A stretch of DNA of 64,000 nucleotides. Origin: Dyella_A ginsengisoli (lineage in GTDB: Bacteria; Pseudomonadota; Gammaproteobacteria; Xanthomonadales; Rhodanobacteraceae). Each line of letters begins with the position of its first letter. Position 1 is the first letter of the stretch. The stretch covers positions 1 through 64,000 of the forward strand of contig NZ_JADIKM010000005.1 in assembly GCF_044904665.1 (NCBI RefSeq), given 5' to 3'. Below are positions 57,710 to 64,000 of this stretch, in pieces. The translations under genes and the position numbers were made by a program. The notes under the pieces were generated by a model. That model had not been told where the DNA came from. It saw only the letters and a list, made by a program, of their open reading frames with translations, and made no database searches.

Positions 57710-59326
57710 TCAATCCGAAGCGGTTGAGCCCGTCTTGTGCAGGTACTGCACCAGGCGCTGGCCCAGCCATGCCATGCACGGGACAGCCATGGAGTTGCCG
57801 ATCGCCTTGTAGCGTGGAGCGTCGGCGGCGGGCTTGCCGCGGTACGGGATCAGCGTGTAGTCGTCGGGCATACCTTGCAGCCGCTCGCACTCCACGGGCA
57901 TCAACCGCCGCACACGCCAGTGCGACCAGTCGCCGGGGCCAGGGTCGTTCCAGTCGTAGCGGAAATGCGCCTCGAAGTCGGGAGCCAGGACATAGGGCTT
58001 GTCCGCACCGCCGCCGCTGGTGCGCAGTGCGCCCGCTACGGTGCCGCCCAGCTCGGCGGCAAGACCCTGCTCGCGGCCGCGCAGAGACACGCAGGCCACC
58101 ATAGGCACGCCGTAGCCCGGCTTGCCGTTGGACAGCACGGTGCAAGCGACCTGGCCATGGCCCGACTCGAAGCGCACTTCACCGCGGTTGTTCTGCGCGA
58201 ACGCGATGGCGGGCACGACCCCGGCGTTCGCATGGCTGTTGCGATGGCCGCCAGCGCGCAGCGTCGGCGTCAGGTCGAGCGTGGCATCCGCGCCGCTGCC
58301 CTGGGCGGTGAAGGCGATGATCGGAACGCCCTTGCCGGTGCCGTCCTCGCTGCTGCCCTTGCCGTTGTTGGCGGTGTCGAGGGTGTGGGCGATGCTGCCG
58401 GCGACCGACTGCACCATGAACGTCTCGGTGCGGATGTCGTGCTTGGGGCCAGCGGCCATCAGGCATGCCGCCACATCGACAGGGCCAATGCCGCCGCTGA
58501 ATCCGAACGTCGTCGTGATCTTGCCGTAGGGCTGCTTCAGTCCTGCGAATCCTGCAAGTCCTGCGCATGCGCCTGCTGCTTCAGCACCCGGTCCAGCATC
58601 GTGGGCAGCTTCTTGCCACGGCGCGCGGCCCGCACAAGAATCCCCGAGCAGGCCTGCGCGCTCAAAAAGTACTTCTGCGGGATCGAGGTCATTTCCACCA
58701 CTTGCCACAAGAAACACGCGCTTGCGGCGTTGGGCGACACCGAAATATTGAGCGTCGAGCACGCGCCAGGCGATGCGGCGGCGGGGTCCAGACACACAAC
58801 CAGCGTGCGCCCACCGACCCCCTGGCGGCTGGAGCGCACGGCTTTCTCCGGCCAGTGCAGCGAGGAATTGACCGAAGGCATTGCAGCGGTCATTGAGCAC
58901 GCCGGGGACGTTTTCCCAGACGAGTGTGGCCGCGGGGCGGCGGTCTTGGTGGCGGATTTGGTCGATGGCATTGGCAAGCTCCACATAGGCAAGGGAAAGG
59001 GCTCCGCGCGGGTCATCCAGCCCGCGACGGCTACCTGCAACGCTGAACGACTGGCACGGCGTGCCGCCGACCAGGATGTCGGGCGCCGGCACGGTGCCGG
59101 CGCGCACCTGGCGGGCGATCGCGGTCATGTCGCCCAGGTTGGGCACGCGGGGGTAACGGTGGGCGAGCACGGCGCTCGGGAACGGCTCGATCTCGGCGAA
59201 CCACGCGGCTTCGAGGCCGATGGGCTGCCAGGCGAGGCTCACGGCCTCGATGCCGCTGCACACGCTGCCGTACAGCAGTGGCGCGGCCTGGGGCGCACCG
59301 CGTGGGGTGCGAGGTTGCGGGTTCAT
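57710..59326 (-). CDS. dcm: DNA (cytosine-5) methyltransferase
   Basis: A 538-residue C5-methyltransferase, start fixed at 59326 by AGGAG. Motif I is SVCSGIEAVSLAW (about residues 20-33), the catalytic PCQ lies in GGTPCQSFSVAG (about 88-99), ENV in VWENVPGVL (about 141-149) and motif VIII as AQRRKRVFLVA (about 200-210). A long insert (about 215-450) separates it from motifs IX-X (AIGNSMAVP), larger than in compact enzymes, probably an extended target-recognition region. No restriction enzyme is nearby. Confidence 0.92.
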   Translation of the reverse strand: MNPQPRTPRGAPQAAPLLYGSVCSGIEAVSLAWQPIGLEAAWFAEIEPFPSAVLAHRYPRVPNLGDMTAIARQVRAGTVPAPDILVGGTPCQSFSVAGSRRGLDDPRGALSLAYVELANAIDQIRHQDRRPAATLVWENVPGVLNDRCNAFGQFLAALAGESRALQPPGGRWAHAGCVSGPRRRIAWRVLDAQYFGVAQRRKRVFLVASGGNDLDPAEVLFERAGLLGDSCAGRAPWQEAAHDAGPGAEAAGACAGLAGFAGLKQPYGKITTTFGFSGGIGPVDVAACLMAAGPKHDIRTETFMVQSVAGSIAHTLDTANNGKGSSEDGTGKGVPIIAFTAQGSGADATLDLTPTLRAGGHRNSHANAGVVPAIAFAQNNRGEVRFESGHGQVACTVLSNGKPGYGVPMVACVSLRGREQGLAAELGGTVAGALRTSGGGADKPYVLAPDFEAHFRYDWNDPGPGDWSHWRVRRLMPVECERLQGMPDDYTLIPYRGKPAADAPRYKAIGNSMAVPCMAWLGQRLVQYLHKTGSTASD

Positions 59327-59859
59327 GGCGGGTCTCCTGTTCGTGTGGCCCTGGACCGTGTGGCCTGGCCGGACGTTGATTGGCAGGAGAAAGGCGCCGA
59401 AGGCCTTGCGGCCTTCGGCTCGGGAGGACGGAACCACCCGTGGGCTGTTGCAGGCCGGTCGTCGCTAGAACCGTCTGCTGTCAGCAATCGCACCCGGCGC
59501 ATATCGTGGTTGGCGCCGGCATCTTCTGGCGCACATCCGCGCACAAAAGGAGCCCAGTTTTTCGCCGTTGGGCACGGCATCGAATACCGCTGACCACGAA
59601 GGGTCTCCGGGTGGCTCGCAGCCTGGCAAGCCATCGGGGGACCCTTCGCAGAGGCGGAAAAATGCAGATCAGCAGAACACGCCGGGAAACCCCGGACACG
59701 GTTCGCGGAGAAGCTACCTTCAGGCCCCGCGGCCGGGGGCGGCCGAGCGGGACGCGCACACGGACAAGAGAAGGCGTTGCGCGCTGGGCGTCCCGCAGGG
59801 CGTGCGGGACATGGGCCACGCCGCCGATGGCGGGCACGGCTCTCGGGGAGCGGGGTCGG
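59327..59859. other. 533-bp gap between dcm and topB
   Basis: No convincing gene is present. Right before dcm lies a perfect ten-base-pair hairpin GCCGAAGGCC/GGCCTTCGGC (59396-59419). A second long stem (CGAAGGGTC/GACCCTTCG, 59597-59648) encloses further pairing. The remainder is GC-rich without recognised signals. It may hold a small RNA or promoter for dcm. Confidence 0.5.
59597..59648. ncRNA. 52-bp hairpin in the dcm-topB gap
   Basis: CGAAGGGTC (59597-59605) pairs with GACCCTTCG (59640-59648), and GGTGGCT/AGCCATC pair inside (with G-U pairs), leaving a central loop. The strand is uncertain, and no T-run marks it as a terminator. Confidence 0.35.
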
Positions 59860-61872
59860 TCAGGAGCCCTTGCGGCCGCTACTGCGCGGGCGCGAGGCAC
59901 CGCGCTTGGACGTGCCGGAATCGACCGGCAGCGTGCCTTTGCAGTCGGGGTAGCGACTGCACGACCAGAAGGGGCCGGTCTTGCCGGTGCGCTGGCGCGT
60001 CGGTGCGCCGCACTGCGGGCAAGCGGGACCCTGGGGAACCTTGATGGACAGCGAGGTGCTGCCGTACTGCACGATCAGTTGCGAAATCCATGCGGCCTGC
60101 TTGCCGATGAACACATCCAGGGTGAGCTGTCCGGCCTCGATCATGTCGAGCGCCTGCTCCCACACGGCGGTGGTTCCGGGGTCGGCAATCGCCGCGGGCA
60201 CAGCGTCGATCAGCGTGAATGCCGCATCCGATGCGCGAATGGAGCGTCCTTTCTTCACGAGATAGCCCCGCGTCAGCAGGCCGGTGATGATGTTGGCGCG
60301 CGTGGCTTCGGTGCCAATGCCCGTCGTGTCCTTCAACTTCTGCTTCAGGCGCGGGTCGGTCACGAAGCGCGCCACGCCTTTCATCGACTTGACCAGTTCG
60401 CCCTGCGTGTAGGGCTTCGGAGGCAGCGTCTTGAGCGCCTTGACTTCGGCCTCGGCCACTTGGCATGCCAGGCCCTCGCGCAGCGCGGGGAGTACCTGGC
60501 TGCGCGCGGTGGTTTCCCCGTCCTCGTCCGCTTGCGGCTCGGCCAGCACCAGGTGCCAACCCTGGGCGGCCACCTGCTTTCCGGTGGCCACCAGCTTCTG
60601 CTGGCCGCAGGACAGCTCGGCGATCGTGCGGTCGAACTCGTGGTGAGGGAGGAACTGCGCCAGGTAATGCGCGCGGATCAGCCAGTACACCGCCAGTTCC
60701 TTCTCGCTCATAGCCGAGAGGTTCGCGGGTTCCAAGGTGGGAATGATGCCGTGGTGCGCCGTCACTTTGCCGTCGTTCCAGGCGCGCGAGCGCTGGGAGC
60801 GGTCGAGCTGGCCCATGATCGGGCGCAGCGAGGGGTCGGTCTTGAGCAGGCTGTCCAGAACAGTCGGCACCTCGGCGAACATGCTTTCGGGCAGGTAGCC
60901 CGAATCGGAACGCGGGTACGTGGTGGCTTTATGGGTCTCATACAGGGCCTGGGCGATCTCCAGCGTCTCCTGCACATCCAGCCCAAGCTGCTTGGAACAA
61001 ACCTCCTGAAGCGTTCCCAGGTCGAACAGCAGCGGTGGCCCTTCGCGCACGCGCTCGGTCTCGACTGACACGACCTGGGCGCTGCTCGCAGCGCGGATCT
61101 GCTGCGCGGCCTGCTGGGCGATAGGCTGCTGCAGGCAGCGGCCGGCATCGTCGGTGCAGCCATCGGGCGGAACCCACTGCGCGCTGAAAGCCTGTCCACC
61201 TGCGGACAGGGACACGTCGATGGCCCAGAACGGCACCGACTTGAAGGCCGCGATCTCGCGGTCGCGGTCCACGACGAGCTTCAAGGTCGGCGTCTGGACG
61301 CGACCGACGGACAGCACGCCGTCGTAGCCGGCCTGACGCCCGAGCACCGTGAACAACCGGCTGAGGTTCATGCCCACGAGCCAGTCGGCGCGTGAGCGCG
61401 CAAGCGCCGAGTAGTACATCGGCAGCGTGTCGGATGAGGGCCGCAACTTGCCGAGCGCGGTGCGGATCGACGCATCGTTGAGCGCCGACAACCATAGCCG
61501 CTCGATGGGGCCGCGGTAGCCGCACAGGTCGATGATCTCGCGGGCGATCAGCTCGCCCTCACGGTCGGCATCGGTGGCGATGACCAGATGGGTCGCCTTC
61601 GCCAGAAGCGCCTTGACGACCTTGAATTGCGTGGCGGTCTTCGGTTTGACCTCGACCCGCCACTGCTGCGGAACAATGGGCAACTGCTCCAGCGACCAGC
61701 GCTTGAGCGCCGCGTCATAGACCTCGGGAGCTGCCGCTTCTACGAGATGGCCGATGCACCAGGTAACGGTGACGCCAGAGCCGCTGAGACAGCCTTCACC
61801 GCGCTGCGTCGCGCCGAGAATCCGGCCAATGTCTTTGCCCTGGGAGGGCTTCTCGCACAAGAACAGCCGCAT
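59860..61872 (-). CDS. topB: DNA topoisomerase III
   Basis: A 670-residue type IA topoisomerase. The Toprim domain has the initial E (CEKPSQ) and ATDADREGE (about residues 98-106). The catalytic tyrosine lies in TTYPRSDSGYL (about 315). The C-terminal zinc finger is CPQCGAPTRQRTGKTGPFWSCSRYPDC (about 625-650). It relaxes or unlinks DNA during transfer and replication of the element. It has a perfect palindrome in its upstream region. Confidence 0.95.
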   Translation of the reverse strand: MRLFLCEKPSQGKDIGRILGATQRGEGCLSGSGVTVTWCIGHLVEAAAPEVYDAALKRWSLEQLPIVPQQWRVEVKPKTATQFKVVKALLAKATHLVIATDADREGELIAREIIDLCGYRGPIERLWLSALNDASIRTALGKLRPSSDTLPMYYSALARSRADWLVGMNLSRLFTVLGRQAGYDGVLSVGRVQTPTLKLVVDRDREIAAFKSVPFWAIDVSLSAGGQAFSAQWVPPDGCTDDAGRCLQQPIAQQAAQQIRAASSAQVVSVETERVREGPPLLFDLGTLQEVCSKQLGLDVQETLEIAQALYETHKATTYPRSDSGYLPESMFAEVPTVLDSLLKTDPSLRPIMGQLDRSQRSRAWNDGKVTAHHGIIPTLEPANLSAMSEKELAVYWLIRAHYLAQFLPHHEFDRTIAELSCGQQKLVATGKQVAAQGWHLVLAEPQADEDGETTARSQVLPALREGLACQVAEAEVKALKTLPPKPYTQGELVKSMKGVARFVTDPRLKQKLKDTTGIGTEATRANIITGLLTRGYLVKKGRSIRASDAAFTLIDAVPAAIADPGTTAVWEQALDMIEAGQLTLDVFIGKQAAWISQLIVQYGSTSLSIKVPQGPACPQCGAPTRQRTGKTGPFWSCSRYPDCKGTLPVDSGTSKRGASRPRSSGRKGS

Positions 61873-62077
61873 GTCCGTCCATCCGATTTCCGTGGTTCAT
61901 TGAGTTGCTGGAATCGAGGATGCCGAGCACCACCAGGGGCAGCAGCAAACAAGCCGCATGCGGTGGCGACCACTTTCACGGGATGGAATGGCGGGGACGG
62001 GAGTGGCGTGCGGCCTGGGGTGTGCGGTTCGGGAGCCGCGGTTTTCGGGAGCGCGTGGAAGCCGGTGGACGTTGATG

Positions 62078-62100
62078 GAGCTATCCCCTGGGGATAGCTC
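62078..62100. promoter_or_regulatory. 23-bp palindrome upstream of topB
   Basis: GAGCTATCCC (62078-62087) and GGGATAGCTC (62091-62100) with a three-base centre form an almost perfect palindrome, ending about 206 bp before the topB start and 46 bp after the ssb stop. It could be an operator for a DNA-binding regulator of the ICE, or a terminator without T-run. The symmetric form argues for protein binding. Confidence 0.5.
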
Positions 62101-62145
62101 GCGAGGGCGTGGGACGACGGACGACTGCCGCCGCCCCATGCTGCA

Positions 62146-62598
62146 TCACTTCCTGCGCTTCGGCTCCTTCGGCGCGGCCGGTTCCTGGGCGGCTTGGGGA
62201 TTCGGCTGCGTGTCCTGCGTGGTCTCCTGCTGCCTGGGGCTGAGGGTCACGGACTCGATGCGGAACGGCAGGATGCCGACGCTGCGCGCGTTGATCTGCC
62301 AAGTCTCGCGCGGCTGATCCTCGTTGTCCGTCCAGGGTTCGCGCTCCATGCGGCCGACGACCAGCACGCGCATGCCTTTCTGGTACAGGTCCTTCCAGTG
62401 CGCGGCATCGCGGTGCCAGATTTCCACCGGCGCCCAGAAGCCGCCGCGATCCTCGAAGTCGCCGCCCTTGGTGGGGACGGGGTTGTCGAAATACACGTTC
62501 AGCCGCAGCAGGCGCCGCGGTTCGTCGTTGCCGTTGGGGAACTCCCGGTACTCGGGGGGCGAACCGATGTTGCCCTCGCCAGAAAAATGCGTGCTCAT
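62146..62598 (-). CDS. ssb: single-stranded DNA-binding protein (SSB), basic-tailed
   Basis: A 150-residue OB-fold protein. The pattern RLNVYFDNPVPTKGGDFEDRGGFWAPVEIWHRDAAHWKDLYQKGMRVLVVGRMEREPW fits SSB (residues about 28-90). The C-terminus is Gln/Pro-rich and ends KEPKRRK, without the acidic DDDIPF-type tip used to recruit partners in chromosomal SSB. It protects the transferred strand. AACATG follows a weak ribosome site. Confidence 0.88.
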   Translation of the reverse strand: MSTHFSGEGNIGSPPEYREFPNGNDEPRRLLRLNVYFDNPVPTKGGDFEDRGGFWAPVEIWHRDAAHWKDLYQKGMRVLVVGRMEREPWTDNEDQPRETWQINARSVGILPFRIESVTLSPRQQETTQDTQPNPQAAQEPAAPKEPKRRK

Positions 62599-62671
62599 GT
62601 TGCAATCTCCGTGGTGGTTGAAATACCCGCACCTGGTCGGCGACGGGCGCGTGCTGGGGTGCCCGGCGCGA

Positions 62672-63199
62672 TCACCGATCGCGCAGTGCGGGTGGGGTGG
62701 ACTTGAGCCGGCGCAGGTAGGCGTCTTCCGCCTCGGCGGCCTTGCTGGCGCACTCCTGGGCCTGCCTGCCCAAGGTGTGCAACAGGCTGATCTGCATGTT
62801 CAGCGTGATGCGTTGAAGCTCGATCGCGTGCAGGTCGGCCAGCAGGTTGACCGGCGTGCTGATGCTCGCCATCAGCTCCTGCCACAGGGCCACGCCCATG
62901 GCCGAGCGGTCGTGCCTGCGCCAGCGAAGGAACGTCGTTCCCGCGCCAGTTGCCTGCTGGGCCAGCTCCACGGGCAGCAGATGGAAGGGATGCCCGGCTG
63001 CCTGTTGCAGCACCTGTCGCTGCGCCAAGCCAATCAATTCGTCGCGCATGGCGAAGCACTGGCTGGCCCAGGCCTCCAAGTCCCCTTTACCTTTAAAGGG
63101 TTTTAAAAGGCCTTTTTGAGAGCCTGCGTGTTCCAGCCTCATGAAGGCGGTCTGTTGCAGGGGACGGAAGTAGCGGGTTTCGCGATTCGGGTCGCTCAT
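62672..63199 (-). CDS. DUF3158 family protein
   Basis: A 175-residue helical protein (MSDPNRETRYFRPLQQTAFMRLEHAGSQKGLLKPFKGKGDLEAWASQC). The pattern is that of DUF3158, which stands beside SSB in these elements. Around 63080-63115 its coding DNA is unusually rich in AAAGG/CCTTT runs. It overlaps the stop of the PFL_4669 gene by four bases. The function is unknown. Confidence 0.85.
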   Translation of the reverse strand: MSDPNRETRYFRPLQQTAFMRLEHAGSQKGLLKPFKGKGDLEAWASQCFAMRDELIGLAQRQVLQQAAGHPFHLLPVELAQQATGAGTTFLRWRRHDRSAMGVALWQELMASISTPVNLLADLHAIELQRITLNMQISLLHTLGRQAQECASKAAEAEDAYLRRLKSTPPALRDR

Positions 63200-63978
63200 G
63201 CCTGCTCGTCCTCGCCGGCTGTCGCTTCGGAGGCCTCGGTGGCGGCGGCTTCGTCACTGGCGGATGGTGCTGCGGCAGGACCGTCACCGCGCTGCTGCAG
63301 GCCACGGCGCACGATGGGCGGCGCGAACTTCGAGCGGCGCGTGCCTTCCAGCACGTCCTGCGGCAACTCGCCGAATTTCTCCAGCGCCGCCCGGGCTGCG
63401 GCGTTCTTCGCGGCGAAGTCGTCGCGGGTGCAGCCCGAGTAGCGGTACTGCTGGGCCAGCGAGAACAGGCTGCGCAGTGCATGGGCGCCTTCGTTGAGCC
63501 AGCGTTCGAGCGTCGAGCGATCGATCAGCGCAGTGTGGTGCGCGAGGATCAGCTTGCGGGCGATGTCGTCGTAGTCGGCGAGCAGATAAACGGCGGCAAA
63601 GCCGAGCTGCGCATTGACGAACAGCGGCAGCTTGACGGGCTGTACGTTGAGGTTCTCGCCCAGGGTGAGTGCCGGCGGCACGCTCGCGAGAGCCTGGTCC
63701 ACCTGCTCGCGCAGCGATTGCAGCGTGGCCTTGGTCTGGTCGAGCTTGTCCTCGATGCGCAGCATCCAGAAGTCGCTGTACGGGTCGTCCTGCTCCGAGC
63801 CGCGCCGCATCTTGTTCATCTGGGCGATGTAGCCGTTCAGGCCGACGATGCCCGGTCGTCCCTCGGCGGCGGCGCGGCCGTGCCAGATGCGCGAGGCGTG
63901 GTGCGTGTGCAGCGTCAGCGACATCGCGCTGCGCAAGGAGCCGAGATTCAGTTGCAGGGGTTCGTTGGTGGTTGCCAT
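63196..63978 (-). CDS. ICE protein PFL_4669/TIGR03761 (DUF1845-like)
   Basis: A 260-residue protein with the family core LRSAMSLTLHTHHASRIWHGRAAAEGRPGIVGLNGYIAQMNKMRRGSEQDDPYSDFWMLRIEDKL (about 14-80). The C-terminus is Ala/Glu-rich. It is conserved at this place before DUF3158 and SSB. The function is unknown, probably in element maintenance. It is the last complete gene; 22 bases of upstream DNA remain in the window. Confidence 0.88.
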   Translation of the reverse strand: MATTNEPLQLNLGSLRSAMSLTLHTHHASRIWHGRAAAEGRPGIVGLNGYIAQMNKMRRGSEQDDPYSDFWMLRIEDKLDQTKATLQSLREQVDQALASVPPALTLGENLNVQPVKLPLFVNAQLGFAAVYLLADYDDIARKLILAHHTALIDRSTLERWLNEGAHALRSLFSLAQQYRYSGCTRDDFAAKNAAARAALEKFGELPQDVLEGTRRSKFAPPIVRRGLQQRGDGPAAAPSASDEAAATEASEATAGEDEQA

Positions 63979-64000
63979 GGTGTCCGCTCGTTGTTGGAAA

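Noticed and set aside
59481..59900. 139-codon minus-strand frame in the dcm-topB gap
   Set aside because: Arg/Pro-rich with no domain and no ribosome site; it overlaps the topB end. Treated as non-coding.
1..64000. CRISPR array, tRNA, rRNA, integrase or transposase
   Set aside because: No repeat-spacer pattern, cloverleaf, rRNA segment, or recombinase motif was recognised; the ICE ends lie outside the window.

Overview
The window is about 64 kb of GC-rich DNA and reads as the interior of an integrative and conjugative element (ICE) of the ICEclc/PAGI-2 kind. It carries an MPF-G (genomic-island type) mating apparatus, a MobH relaxase, a TraD coupling protein, topoisomerase III, SSB and the DUF3577/DUF3275/DUF3158/PFL_4669-type genes that mark this family. 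Codon use, the mercury/copper/zinc-style metal genes and the element type point to a beta- or gammaproteobacterial host (Pseudomonas, Achromobacter, Stenotrophomonas, Comamonas and relatives). The species cannot be fixed from the sequence. No integrase, tRNA, att site, rRNA or CRISPR array is visible, so both ends of the element lie outside the window.

Layout. 1-6.3 kb is metal and efflux cargo: an MFS exporter, a zinc-type CDF transporter with its SmtB/ArsR repressor and operator, then copA-cueR. 6.3-15.2 kb is an apparent eight-gene minus-strand oxidoreductase operon (SDR, ABM-like, AhpD-like, bicupin, amine oxidase, PatB-like lyase, zinc alcohol dehydrogenase, MFS). It is divergent from a GcvA-like LysR regulator, which is followed by a secreted DsrE-like protein. 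15.2-19.1 kb holds the MobH relaxase (minus), a RES-Xre toxin-antitoxin pair and a DUF3742 protein (plus). 19.1-39.3 kb is the transfer cluster, all on the minus strand: TraG-N, PFL_4711, PFL_4710/TraU-like, PFL_4709, RadC, a Dsb-like thioredoxin, VirB4, lipoprotein, TraB/K/E-like proteins, small membrane proteins, RAQPRD, PFL_4697, TraD, PFL_4695, lytic transglycosylase, PFL_4693 and PilL. 39.4-42.8 kb is a respiratory insert, a porin plus a five-haem cytochrome c behind a perfect FNR/ANR box. 43-64 kb is the maintenance and accessory half of the core: SNF2 helicase, DNA methyltransferases, many small DUF/orphan proteins, TopB, SSB, DUF3158 and PFL_4669.

The most unusual signal is non-coding. 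Four copies, and a fifth degenerate copy, of a structured leader of about 170-200 nt lie upstream of radC, the DUF3577 gene, a 270-aa orphan, a 70-aa orphan and a 185-aa orphan. They share ordered hairpins whose stems differ in sequence but keep pairing. In the four better copies the loop of one hairpin can pair with a downstream GATGC/GCATC strand, a possible pseudoknot. Intrinsic terminators often sit just before these leaders. Almost every other small gene between 43.7 and 57.5 kb has its own simple hairpin just upstream of its ribosome-binding site. This looks like a dispersed RNA-level regulon inside the ICE. One copy may correspond to the bioinformatically described DUF3577-associated RNA motif; that is from memory and unchecked.
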